Assembly: GCF_035046485.1 (NCBI RefSeq)
Contig: NC_085137.1
Location: 15,715,346 to 15,779,345 of the forward strand
Direction: 5' to 3'
Origin: Aedes albopictus
Lineage: Eukaryota > Arthropoda > Insecta > Diptera > Culicidae
Length of the DNA: 64,000 nt
The notes under the pieces were generated by a model. It was not told the DNA's origin, did not search any database, and was given only the letters and a program-made list of their open reading frames with translations. Within the stretch, counting starts at the first letter, position 1. Every line of letters begins with the position of its first letter. The position numbers were made by a program, and so were the translations under genes. Below, piece by piece: positions 12,400-23,205 of this stretch.

Positions 12400-13555
12400 G
12401 GCTGGCCCACACTTATATGAAAAACCAAAATTTCGAAAAATACCAAGTCTTACCTCCTAAATCAGTTGTTTTGGACTCCCAGAAGCTACGTTTAAAATTT
12501 GAGCAAAATCGGTTGAGCCTAAGGGGGCGCTCAAAACGCTTGAAGTTTGTATGGGAAAACTTGGCCAAATGTATGCAGAAATTTTAAGTTTTCGAATTTT
12601 GCCGCTAGGTGGCGCTGTAAGCGTTCAATAATCAAACCCTTTGGTATTATTGTAGGTGACTATATGCCAGAGAACTTTGTCGAAGACCGCGAAGTGATCC
12701 GACGGCTTTGAAAGAAGTTATACCCTAGGCAAAGTGAGGCAAAGCATTGAGATTTCATTATTGATATTATTCCTTTACATGTATTGGAAAAATAATAATA
12801 AAGTTTATCCTCACTTTTCCTAGGGTATAACTTTTTTCACAGACGTTGGATCACTTTGCGGTCTTCGACAAAGTTGTTTGGCATATAGTCACCTACAATA
12901 ATACCAAAGGGTTTGATTATTGAACGCTTGCAGCGCCACCTAGCGGCAAAATTCGAAAACTTAAAATTACATACATTTGGCCAAGTTTTCCCATACAAAC
13001 TTCAAGCGTTTTGAGCGCCAAGGTTGCAACCATTCATTTGCAAAGATTTACATTCATTTGCTATTATCTCAGTTCAGAAGCATGCTATCGAAAAACAATG
13101 TATGGATGAATTTAACCTTGTAGTTTTATCTGAAAGTTTGCCGAATAACATTGGGGTCGCACACGCATTCCAAAGTCGTGAGCGAGCTGTGAAGGCAACT
13201 TTCCACAGCGTGAATGAAATTTATATTCATCGCGTGGAGAGTTGCCTTCACAGCTCGCTCACGACTTTGGTATACGTTTGCGACCCCAATGTTATTCGGC
13301 AAACTTTCAGATAAAACTACAAGGTTAAATTCATCCATACATTGTTTTTCGATAGTATGCTTCTGAATTAAGATAATAGCAAATGAATGTAAATCTTTGC
13401 AAATGAATGGTCGCAACCTTGTTGAGCGCCCCCTTAGGCTCAACCGATTTTGCTCAAATTTTGAACGTAGCTTCTGGGAGTCCAAAACAACTGATTTAGG
13501 AGGTAAGACTTGGTATTTTTCGAAATTTTGATTTTTCATATAAGTGTGGGCCACC
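12400..13555. mobile_element. Harbinger-like foldback MITE
   Basis: Ends GGCTGGCCCACACTTATATG and, inverted, GGTGGCCCACACTTATATG. The arms are several hundred bases (12400-12760 against 12790-13018 plus 13430-13555) and fold back around a short AT-rich centre. TTA flanks both ends (12397-12399, 13556-13558), matching the 3-bp TWA-type duplication of PIF/Harbinger elements. The right arm is interrupted by the element at 13019-13421. Confidence 0.75.
13019..13421. mobile_element. hAT-like foldback MITE nested in arm
   Basis: Terminal CAAGGTTGC inverted repeats extend into arms of about 190 bp. An exact 8-bp duplication TTGAGCGC flanks it (13011-13018, 13422-13429). Removing the element and one copy restores the sequence of the opposite arm of the host foldback. 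Eight-base duplications and CA...TG ends fit the hAT superfamily. Confidence 0.85.
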
Positions 13556-13558
13556 TTA

Positions 13559-15902
13559 GTGAACATATAGCCTTTGCAGTACACTTAGTGTACGAGAAAG
13601 GCAAAAAGGTCATTTAATCAACCATTGAATACCGTGCAATACATCTTCCAGTTGAATCAAAGTAAGGAACACATAATTCATTTCTGTTATTTAATATCAA
13701 TACATTTTTCATATCCAGCAGTGACTCTTTCATCAAAGGACCAATAAGGTGTACCTTTTCAAGTTAGAATGACAGCGTATTGGATTTGTTCCATAATCAA
13801 GTTGCAACAAAAATCCACACTTTACGCGAAGTCATATCAAGGCAGTATATTGGTCCAGCTTCAGCTCTATCATCCACACAGAGCACTACAAGATTCAGTC
13901 CACTGAAGCCAACTTTTCCATGTATGTAGCCTTCGCTATCATGCAGATTGATGTTTGTGTTGCTGCTGGTCCCGTCAGTGTTGGATGCACTTTTCGCTGC
14001 ACATTTTTTCCTACTACTATCCCCGGCATCCTATCACATGTGGATTGCACGAGAGTCTTTCGACATCAGAGCATCCCTGATTATATTCGATATCATTCCC
14101 ATCCAGATAGCTTCCCATTTGAACACCCGTTTGCGCTGAATCATTGCTAATAAATATAAATTAGAGCGTCCAGAGTTGCCGTCGATGAACATGCATTTTT
14201 CTCCTCCGTGCCATGTCGTATCGGAGTCTGCTAGTCCTGGTAGAAGGCAAGTTCGGTTCCGTGCAATCGATACCGGTTTGATCTTTGGCTAATGGCAGCG
14301 AGCGCCACTTCGCAGATATAGTCCACTGGCACTGGTTTACATAGTTGCATCTATCGAAAAATCGGGAAAGAGTTTCTCAATTTCGGCGAGTGCATTAATA
14401 CTTGATGGGAGCATTGGCTCGCCACTTCGCAACAGTCCCCCCTACAGACTAGTTTTCAATGATCGGATTCCATTAGTGGGATTAACAAAGTTTCTGGTTG
14501 AGAATCTGCAGTTACTCGAGGATTAGCTGCATCCAGCATACTAATGGCACGGATGTTAAGTTTGGAATTTATTACTTTAGATGCGATTTGGAAACATTTT
14601 ACTTTGATTTCAGATTCTATTGACAACTTATACATTTGAAATCGTGAGCACTTCGTATTTAAAACAAGCGTATTCCTTTTGGATCAGTTTCGGGAGCATA
14701 CTCGACCCCAGCCCAAAGAGAATCAAATTATTCAAATTATTCCCCCAGCGATGAGTGGGTAACACAATACTCAGACACCCCGAAAAAATTCAAACCGATT
14801 CGCACACGAGCCAACAGATAGCCAAAAGGATCTCTTTTTTTTTGCCGGGTGACTTCTCCCCCTCATCCCCGAAACCACCACCGCAGCCGCAGAGCGTTTG
14901 ATTGTGAAATAAAATTCAATGATTTGGTTGAATTGAAATGGTAAATTTTCTGGCTTTACTGTGCACCCCACCCTGCATAAACCGAAGTGAAGTGACTTCG
15001 TAAGCGAGTGGATCAGGGTGCCTGGTCTGACTTAACTGAGGGGGTGGAGATGGTAATTTAAAATAACAGTGTGGCTTCACTGGTAGATTCAGTTGAACTT
15101 TGATGCCACCTTCTTGCTCCGGTGTCAGTTCAGAAGGTAATGATGATGAAAATGGAAATGAGTTTCGATTGGCTAAGGGAGCGGGATTGTTTTCGAAGAT
15201 TCAAGGTGGATAGTGAATTGAAAGAGCAAATATATGGTAAAAGCACCCTACTTCGGCCTAGTACCTATTGTCCATCCAGATCCTCAAGCAAACACTAGCT
15301 TTGCAAATTTGTTGTCCGGCATTCTCACAACATGCCCTGCCCATCTTATTCATAAATGTTTTTCTCTTGACTTTTGACAATTTGCTAATGGAATTTTCTA
15401 AGGAATGTAGTAATACATTAGTGATTAGGTAATAATTTAAATATAAAAATATTCAAAATGAATAAATAAATGAGAAATCATCACCTAACAAAATGTGTTT
15501 CATTGGATTTTGGGATGATTATGATATTCACTAATTAAGATTTTGATAACAAATGACTCTGAACAAACAAATCATTTGGACATGAAAAAGTTTATGTTAG
15601 AAAAACTTTTATTCCTTGTGAGCGCACATCTTGTGATGTATGGACGGTTGGTAGAGAACATAATTACACGAAAATCCTTACACACCTGATTGGCAAAACT
15701 TTTTGAATTAATTGAAGGAAGAAACGGAGACAACCGTACCAACTGGTTTGTTTTGGGGAATGGGTTTGTTTAGGCATAAAATTGTTGGGAGTGGCGCAGC
15801 TAAGAAGGTTAATGCACACTCCGTTGTAGTTGGCGTCTCTTCTCCTTTGATGGGGCACAGGCATTTCTCCATGTGTCCAGGCTCCAAAGCCTAGGCTTAA
15901 GC
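13559..15902. other. unassigned, mostly non-repetitive AT-rich DNA
   Basis: Apart from the small RTE relic at 15284-15350, no convincing reading frame, repeat pair or RNA-like fold. It may be intergenic or intronic host DNA. Confidence 0.4.
15284..15350 (-). pseudogene. RTE C-terminal relic
   Basis: The minus strand encodes GRMPDNKFAKLVFA-like text, corresponding to ARMPDNNPVKLVFA in the RTE copy at 39350-42196. Only about 20 codons survive. Confidence 0.55.
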
Positions 15903-16146
15903 ACCGTTACTCGCTCTCTGAAACGAAAATAAAATAGTGTACCAGATCCCATCCCTCATATAACTATTATACTTTTAAAATATACACTATTTCTGTTATT
16001 CTGTTATTCTGTTATAATCAACGCACCCCCGGGCCGTGGCCAATCTGCGTTGAATCGCTGGGCGATACGTCTACCAGTAGAAAATATACACTATTTACAG
16101 GAAAATAAAAAAATAACTTAGAAAGATCTCACCGCATTCAGGTTTC
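15903..16146 (+). repeat. 244-bp direct repeat, left copy (long target duplication)
   Basis: Runs from ACCGTTACTCGCTCTCTGAA to CACCGCATTCAGGTTTC. By eye it is identical to 20621-20864. The only thing between the two copies is the LOA-like LINE, so the pair behaves as a target-site duplication of unusual length. Confidence 0.9.
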
Positions 16147-16533
16147 GGCTGTTCGAGTCCGTATGAAGTTGATCATCAATATTAACTTCTTTTCTCGATC
16201 AGCCTAGATAGCTGTGTAGTGTCGGTAGCGATTGTCTCAATTGGCTAAGAATAACACTACGGACCGCCTGTTCCGGTGGTAAGAATCCACCAACAGGTGA
16301 CCCCTAATTCATGGTGTGATGCGGCTTTATGCTTACCGTGCCTAGGAATGAATGGCTAGGGGGGTCTAATAAAAACCTAACCGCTAACGGAGCCTGTGGA
16401 GTACCAGGGCGCCCTCCACAGTAAGTAGTCCTTACTGCGCTAACCGGAGCAATGGTGCAGTGGACCTTGTGTTTCTCCGAGACAATCAGCTGCCCTTCTT
16501 TAGTCTCACTTGAGGCTAAATAAGGGCGGGATT

Positions 16534-16728
16534 ATGAAGATGTTGTTAATTAGTTTAAATTTTCACCTATATGGTTTCGCATTATGCGATTTACACAGTG
16601 TATTCTGTGTATCCTCGCCTTTGGCGTTTTCCAATCGATACCGATTTGGTTTTATTGTTGCTGTTCTTTGTTGTGCTGCTGTTGCGAAGAGTTTAATCTT
16701 ACCTAGTTTGGGTAGTGGCTACGGTTAG
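16534..16728 (+). CDS. upstream short ORF of the LOA-like element
   Basis: A 64-codon frame from ATG at 16534 to TAG at 16726-16728. The product is hydrophobic, with a stretch FGFIVAVLCCAAVA near the end, and resembles nothing known. It overlaps the start of the long ORF by 14 bases in another frame (TAGTGGCTACGGTTAG context). It may be a small first ORF whose termination helps ribosomes enter the long ORF, or it may have no product. I infer the coupling only from the overlap and from the missing AUG in the main ORF. Confidence 0.4.
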   Translation: MKMLLISLNFHLYGFALCDLHSVFCVSSPLAFSNRYRFGFIVAVLCCAAVAKSLILPSLGSGYG

Positions 16729-19700
16729 GATAGCTCAGATCAATCTTCAGCATAAAAGAACAGCAACGATCAATCTTTGCAGACTTATGCAAAATGGTAC
16801 AGCCCAAGTGGCCTTGGTACAAGAACCTTACTTTCGTAAGGGAAATTTCTATCTAGGAAACCTTGTGAACCCGGTGTTTGCCACTTTCAGTAAACATGAA
16901 ATGGCAAACTCGCGTGTCATGCCTCGAGCCTGTGTGCTTGTCAACAACGCAATAGTTGCTACACTCATCTCTGAACTAACCACCAGAGATGTATGTGCTA
17001 TCACAATTGATGTATCTGTTGGAAACCTCAACAGGAAATACGTCTATTGTTCTGTGTATTTACCACATGATGAACCATCCCCTACGGATGCTTTCAAACA
17101 AGTCATCGCATACTGCACTTCAAAAGACCTTCCGCTAATTGTTGGCAGTGATGCTAATGCTCACCATATCATCTGGGGCAGCTCAGACATTAACTTGAGA
17201 GGCTCCAGTTTGATGGAGTACTTAAGTAGTACAGATCTTGCATTACTTAACATAGGCAACCGCCCAACCTTCATGGTATCTGCTAGAGAGGAAGTGTTAG
17301 ATATAACGCTTTGCTCTAGCAGAATTAGTCACGAGCTGACCAATTGGCATGTGTCAGATGAAGAATCTTTATCTGACCATCGCTATATCTTTTTTGAACA
17401 TTTAAATGTTACTTCGCAAACATTGCGTTTCAGGAATCCTCGGTCAACAAACTGGGATCTTTATACTGATTTGGTTGCAGCCAAATTTCATGGATATTCA
17501 CCATCCATTGACACTCCAAGTGATTTAGATGATGCCGTTGATACTACAACGACCTTCATCATGGAAGCTTTTGAAGAAGCATGCCCTCTACGGTCTGTGA
17601 AGATCACAAGAGGAACCCCTTGGTGGAACTCTGATCTGGCGAAACTCAGGAAACAATGTAGAAAGAGTTGGAACAGACGACGTTCGGCTGGTTCGGAGGC
17701 TTTCAGGTCGGCTCGCAAGGCCTACAGGAAAGCTCTCCGGTCTGCTGAACGATCCGGCTGGAAAAACCTTTGTACAAATGTTTCCAGCTTGAGTGAAGTC
17801 AGTCGGTTAAACAAAATCCTTGCGAAATCTAAGGATTTCCGGGTGAACGAACTTCGTTTGCCAAATGGCGATCTGACTTCCTCTGATGAGGAAGTTCTGG
17901 AATGCTTATTCAGCACACACTTCCCTGGATGTGTGGATATTACATCTTCGGATGATCCTGATGTCTTTTCTTGTAGTTATGATTCTTTAGCTTCGGCTCG
18001 GAGTATTGTAACTATAGAATCGATTGAGTGGGCTCTTAATAGCTTTGCTCCTTTCAAATCTCCTGGGGCAGATGGGATTTATCCTATTTTGCTTCAGAAG
18101 GGATTTGATTATTTCAAACATGTTTTGAAAAAACTACTTGTTTGCAGTTTTGCTACAGGGTATATTCCCAAATCCTGGAGGGATATTACTGTAAAGTTTA
18201 TTCCGAAAGTGGGTCGTGCGTCGTATGAAGAAGCAAAGAGTTTCAGACCTATCAGTTTGACCTCTTTTCTTCTGAAATGCTTAGAACGCATTGTGGATCA
18301 TCATATCCGTGATGTTCATCTGGCCAACGTGCCTCTTCATGTGAACCAACATGCCTACCAATCTGGTAAGTCCACTGTGACTCTTTTACACAAGGTTGTT
18401 TACGATATCGAGAAAGCATTCGCTCAAAAGCAATCTTGTTTGGGTGTTTTCTTAGATATCGAGGGTGCCTTTGACAACGTGCCTTTCGATGCCATATTGG
18501 AAGCCGCACGGAGTCATGGTATATCTCCAATGATTTCCAATTGGATTCACCAAATGCTCAAAAACCGATATCTCTTCTCGACATTGCGTCTAGCAGGGAT
18601 TAGGAAATTGAGTGTTTGTGGATGCCCCCAAGGGGGAGTCTTATCACCGCTTTTGTGGAATCTCGTAGCAGATACGCTATTGAGGCAACTCGATAATAGC
18701 GGTTTTCCTACTTATGGTTTTGCCGACGACTACCTAACATTGTTAGTTGGTATGTGCATCAGCACCCTTTTCGACCTGATGCAAAACGCCCTTCAGGTAG
18801 TTGAGGGTTGGTGTCGCCAATATGGCCTTTCGGTTAATCCGAGTAAAACATCTATTGTTCTTTTCACGGAAAGGCGAAACCGTAATGGCGTTCGACCTTT
18901 GCGTCTCTTTGATTCTGAAATCGATGTGACTGAACAGGTAAAGTACGTTGGAGTCATTCTTGATTCCAAGCTTTCCTGGACACCTCACATTGAGTTCAGA
19001 ATCAAGAAAGCTTGTATGGCCTTCGGGCAATGCCGGCGTACTTTTGGTACAACTTGGGGTCTAAAACCCAAGTATATCAAATGGATTTACACAACTGTGG
19101 TTCGGCCAATATTGGCTTATGGATGTCTTGTGTGGTGGCAAAAGGGTGAAGTGAGAACGGTCCAATCAAAATTAGGCCATCTCCAAAGGATGTGCTTAAT
19201 GGCGATGTCTGGAGCGTTCTCTTCAACTCCTACGGCAGCGCTAGAAGTTCTCTTTAAAGTTGCCCCACTACACATTCATCTCAAACAAGAAGCCCTTTCT
19301 TGCACTTACCGGTTACGGGTACTCGGTCTACTAGAGGAAACTCCTGTGAACCGTAGTTCAACACACACCTCGTTGTTTCCACTTTTGGTGAATTGGGACA
19401 AAATTGTCCTTGCTCCAAGTGATCTTACAATTGCTTGTAATTTTCCATATAGGACATTTTCCACGAAATTCCCTTCCCGGGAAGAGTGGACATCTGGTTA
19501 TCTGGAAAGAAGTATTTCAGACGGCATCGTATGTTACACTGATGGCTCCCTTCTCGAAGGTCGAGCAGGTGCTGGTGTTTATTCTCGTGAGCTAAGACTG
19601 TATCAGTCTTATTCACTTGGTAGACACTGTACCGTTTTTCAGGCCGAAATCTTTGCTCTTATGTGCGGAGTGCAATCAGCACTTCAGCAGCACGTAATGG

Positions 19701-20359
19701 GCAAAGTAATATACTTCTGTTCAGATAGCCAGGCTGCTATTAAAGCACTTGCTTCGGCCAACTCCAGGTCGAAGATAGTTATCGCTTGTCGAACTCAAAT
19801 CGAGGAGCTGAATTCAGCAAACGCTGTTCACCTTCTATGGGTACCTGGTCATTCTTCCATCGCTGGAAATGAATTGGCTGATGAGTTAGCTCGCTCTGGA
19901 GCATCACATGACTTCATTGGCCCTGAGCCAGCTATTCCGATATCGAAGTGTTGGATTAAGCTTCAGATTCACACCTGGGCTGTCACTCAACACAGACAAT
20001 ATTGGAATAGTTTGGAGTCATGTCGTCAAACCAAATTGTATAGTGCTGAGCCATCTCTACGGGTGGCGAAGTATCTAACTAATCTGTCTAAGCAGAATTG
20101 CAGCATGCTGGTCAAAGCATTGACTGGCCACTGCCGACTCAGCTATCACATGGCGAATATTCAGCAAGCTGATTCATTTGCCTGTGATAGCTGTGAATCC
20201 GATTATGGAACTTCGTATCATTTGATATGTAACTGTCCAGTTTTCGCGCAACTGCGTTTCCGAGTATTCGGTAAACACTTATTAAGTGAAACTGACTTCA
20301 GAAACCTGAATCTTCAGGATATTCTGTTGTTCTTAACCCGCTGTGGTAAAGAGCTATAG
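16715..20359 (+). CDS. LOA-clade polyprotein: endonuclease, RT, RNase H
   Basis: One open frame of 1214 codons that would perform target-primed reverse transcription. EN domain: QINLQ with N10, SDANAHH with D146 and N148, SDHR with D221 and H222. RT: SPGADGIYP, FLDIEGAFDN with D581, CPQGGVLSPLLWN, and GFADD with D671 and D672. RNase H: YTDGS with D943, E978, SDSQAA with D1004, and NELADELA with D1056. A C-terminal Cys-rich segment (CDSCESDYGTSYHLICNC) follows. All catalytic residues are present. The frame opens with GTG right after a TAG. The first ATG is codon 25, and starting there (1190 residues) would delete catalytic N10, so initiation is unclear. No stops or frameshifts; probably active or very recently so. 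Confidence 0.9.
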   Translation: MATVRIAQINLQHKRTATINLCRLMQNGTAQVALVQEPYFRKGNFYLGNLVNPVFATFSKHEMANSRVMPRACVLVNNAIVATLISELTTRDVCAITIDVSVGNLNRKYVYCSVYLPHDEPSPTDAFKQVIAYCTSKDLPLIVGSDANAHHIIWGSSDINLRGSSLMEYLSSTDLALLNIGNRPTFMVSAREEVLDITLCSSRISHELTNWHVSDEESLSDHRYIFFEHLNVTSQTLRFRNPRSTNWDLYTDLVAAKFHGYSPSIDTPSDLDDAVDTTTTFIMEAFEEACPLRSVKITRGTPWWNSDLAKLRKQCRKSWNRRRSAGSEAFRSARKAYRKALRSAERSGWKNLCTNVSSLSEVSRLNKILAKSKDFRVNELRLPNGDLTSSDEEVLECLFSTHFPGCVDITSSDDPDVFSCSYDSLASARSIVTIESIEWALNSFAPFKSPGADGIYPILLQKGFDYFKHVLKKLLVCSFATGYIPKSWRDITVKFIPKVGRASYEEAKSFRPISLTSFLLKCLERIVDHHIRDVHLANVPLHVNQHAYQSGKSTVTLLHKVVYDIEKAFAQKQSCLGVFLDIEGAFDNVPFDAILEAARSHGISPMISNWIHQMLKNRYLFSTLRLAGIRKLSVCGCPQGGVLSPLLWNLVADTLLRQLDNSGFPTYGFADDYLTLLVGMCISTLFDLMQNALQVVEGWCRQYGLSVNPSKTSIVLFTERRNRNGVRPLRLFDSEIDVTEQVKYVGVILDSKLSWTPHIEFRIKKACMAFGQCRRTFGTTWGLKPKYIKWIYTTVVRPILAYGCLVWWQKGEVRTVQSKLGHLQRMCLMAMSGAFSSTPTAALEVLFKVAPLHIHLKQEALSCTYRLRVLGLLEETPVNRSSTHTSLFPLLVNWDKIVLAPSDLTIACNFPYRTFSTKFPSREEWTSGYLERSISDGIVCYTDGSLLEGRAGAGVYSRELRLYQSYSLGRHCTVFQAEIFALMCGVQSALQQHVMGKVIYFCSDSQAAIKALASANSRSKIVIACRTQIEELNSANAVHLLWVPGHSSIAGNELADELARSGASHDFIGPEPAIPISKCWIKLQIHTWAVTQHRQYWNSLESCRQTKLYSAEPSLRVAKYLTNLSKQNCSMLVKALTGHCRLSYHMANIQQADSFACDSCESDYGTSYHLICNCPVFAQLRFRVFGKHLLSETDFRNLNLQDILLFLTRCGKEL

Positions 20360-20602
20360 GCTCTCTTTCGCTTTATGCGTTATTACAGTGCCCTTTTCAG
20401 GGCGCTGTTTGAACCCATTGTGGTACGCTTGTGCGTTAGTACCCTCTTCCAGGGTATTTTTCCTATTTCCCTACCTGTCCCTATCCCCATCCAAATCCTT
20501 TTTCCTTCCTTTTCCCTCAGGTAGATGATGAAATAGGCTGTTATTTTGGCGATGGCACAAATGTCCCAAATGGAGGATAACGTGCCTCTGGAGCCGGCCT
20601 TC

Positions 20603-20623
20603 TGATACCTGATACCTGATACC
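20603..20623 (+). repeat. (TGATACC)3 tail of the LOA-like element
   Basis: Three perfect 7-base units end the element; the last ACC overlaps the first bases of the right-hand 244-bp repeat. Short tandem tails replace poly(A) in several LINE clades. Confidence 0.8.
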
Positions 20624-20864
20624 GTTACTCGCTCTCTGAAACGAAAATAAAATAGTGTACCAGATCCCATCCCTCATATAACTATTATACTTTTAAAATA
20701 TACACTATTTCTGTTATTCTGTTATTCTGTTATAATCAACGCACCCCCGGGCCGTGGCCAATCTGCGTTGAATCGCTGGGCGATACGTCTACCAGTAGAA
20801 AATATACACTATTTACAGGAAAATAAAAAAATAACTTAGAAAGATCTCACCGCATTCAGGTTTC
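20621..20864 (+). repeat. 244-bp direct repeat, right copy
   Basis: No difference from 15903-16146 by eye, including a TTCTGTTATTC tandem and a CCCCCGGGCC core. Flanking bases differ on both outer sides. Confidence 0.9.
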
Positions 20865-22524
20865 CTTGTGGCAAAATTCTGTAATAATGCGGCATGAAGA
20901 ATGTGTGGCTAAATTAAGTCAGGCTTTTAATAAAGAAACAGTTCTTGCTCCATGAAGGAGTTTGAGTTTGAGCCAAGGTTGTTTACAGGAAGTTCCCAGA
21001 GAGCCCAAAAGAAGGGAGTTTCAAGAGGCTTCAGGGGCATTTCAGGGGGTTTCAGAAGCCTTCAAGGGCGTTCCCACAGAGACCTCCTGAAGCACCCCTG
21101 AGACCTCATGAGACCTCCTGGTACTTCCCAAATGCCCTGGAAACGTCTCTGAGACCTCCATGTTTTCCTCTGAAACTCCTGAGACCCCCTTAAATACCCT
21201 TTAGACCTCCCTGAAGTGCCCTACAGTTTCTGTGTAATACCTCTGAGGGCATGTCCATAAACTACGTAGACTCTTAGAGAGGGACGGGAGGCTGGCCAAA
21301 ATCTACCCTTAATACAAATTTCGAAAATTTTGTGTGGTCAAACTCCGCGAAGGGGCAGAGGAGGGGGGTCTTAGATGGGCAAAAATTAGTCTACGTAGTT
21401 TTAAGTTTCATTCGTAATTGATGGCGTATAACCGGACATAAACCTACCACAAACCCAACAAAGACCCAACAGATATCCTATGTAGTTCCAACCAACAGTG
21501 GTCCAATATTGGGTAAAATTTGACTCGACATTAGATAATATTTCAGGGTTTTTCGTATGTTGTATCCCTCGGACCTCCAGGTACCTCTGGAACGGAACCT
21601 CTTGAAAGGCCATTGGGACCACCCTGAGGTCCCTTGAAAAGATGCTGAGACCCTCTAAAGCCGGACATGAGCCGTCTCTCACGCTGAGGAAAGTTGAGGA
21701 TGCCATTCACTGGCTCAAATTCTTTAGTTTAATGACTGTAAAAGACAGGTATTGTCGTCGCGGCTGAAACCCGTAGTTTCCTCACACGCGACTATTGATT
21801 TTTCTCCAAATCCCTGCGTGAAACCTACGTCGGACGTAGTGCGCTGGGCAGAGGATCTGGCCCTTTATCCAGCGCACTTTGCCCGACGCACGGTTTAGGA
21901 AAAAAATCGTTCTTCGCATGTCAAAAATTCAGATTTTTAACTGCACGAACAATACAAGATATGAAAGGAATCTTCATTCTTCTTGTTTGATTTTTTTTCT
22001 GCAGTCGTTGCTTCTCATATCACCAACCTGACTTGTTTTTCAGCCAGCACTCGTACCTACCTAAAATTGATGAACCATCAATGGATGATGTAGCGCCCGT
22101 GTTGGAGACAATTTTTCTGCTAAACTATCAAACATCAACTGACATCAGGTGAACTTGCTATCCGGCCCCATCATCGCTTGTTTGCTCCACCAAGGATGAA
22201 CGTCAGCCAACAACCGTTGTTCCCTTGAAACAATGGATCTTCAAAAGCTTCCTTTTGTTCGTTCCACTCTCTAGAGGTACTCCACTTGACAACCACGCTC
22301 ACTTCGGGAACGAGGGTTCGAACCGCTTCCGAACGTCATTCACTTTCAAACTCATTCACTCACATAAAGCCTCACTCAAAGTGATTGGAAAAAAATGCAC
22401 CGTTGTCATCGTCGTCGTCGTCGCTCGTCACCATGGTCGTCGATGTTGAGTCGAAGAAAAAAATGAACCGTGTTCAAACAATTTACTCTTCGAGGACATC
22501 CGATAGAGGGTCGGATAAAAGGCT
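20865..22524. other. unassigned, with low-complexity and a small inverted pair
   Basis: 20990-21240 is a degenerate TTCAGGGG/GAGACCTC-rich repeat. AAACTACGTAGACT (21259) and AGTCTACGTAGTTT (21388) form an inverted pair about 150 bp apart, probably a small MITE. Another local pair is AGTGCGCTGG/CCAGCGCACT near 21838-21880. No gene seen. Confidence 0.4.
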
Positions 22525-22532
22525 ACCTATAC

Positions 22533-23197
22533 CAGCGCTGCCCAACGTACGGCCCGCGGGCCAGATCCGGCCCGCGAGAACATTTTGTGCGGCCCGCGGC
22601 ACGATTGGACAAAAATATTTTCCTTTTTCAATGGAAATGTATTTTAATAATTTTAAAAAATAAAATGACTTTTTAGAGTATATTTTGTAAATATACCCTA
22701 AATTTTGTAAAATTTTTAAAAGATTTTAAAATATGCAAGGGCAAGCATTTGGTTTGAGTGTCCTACAGAATTGAAGGAAAAGATTCTTAACAATAAAATA
22801 ATGTGTAATGTGAAAATTCGCTTGATAAGATTGTAAAACAAAATAGAAAGATTACGTCATAATCTTAATTTAGGAAAAACATGAAAAATTTATTCACAAT
22901 TTTTGAAGCTTTCAGAGATTTTTTGTTCCATTCAGTAGCTCTGTCTGGTACTACATTGAAACATGTTATTGAAACTTCCTAAATACTTTGTCAAGCGCCA
23001 ATATTCTGCAAGAAATCAAAAAACCTTTCAAATTTCATTAGTAACATTAAACTGCAAAAAAGTTCTTTTCTATTATCTAGCCATGCTCAGAAAAAATAAA
23101 AAAATAATGTATTATTAACGATTTTTTTATTTCTGGCCCGTCGACTGGTATGCAGTTTCACCAGTGGCCCGCGGCCGAAAAAGGTTGGGCAGGCCTG
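22533..23197. mobile_element. hAT-like MITE, 665 bp
   Basis: Ends CAGCGCTGCCCAAC and, inverted, CAGGCCTGCCCAAC, followed by GGCCCGCGG-rich subterminal sequence. The exact 8-bp duplication ACCTATAC flanks it (22525-22532, 23198-23205). The interior is AT-rich and non-coding. Ends and duplication length fit hAT. Confidence 0.9.
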
Positions 23198-23205
23198 ACC
23201 TATAC

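Larger units (their letters stand above)
16147..20620 (+). mobile_element. full-length LOA/Lian-like LINE
   Basis: A 4474-bp element with a 568-bp leader, a single long ORF, a 240-bp 3' UTR and a (TGATACC)3 tail. Size, single-ORF design with EN, RT and RNase H, and the Aedes context resemble Lian of the LOA clade; that assignment is from memory of the family. The identical flanking repeats and unbroken ORF indicate a very recent insertion. Confidence 0.85.
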
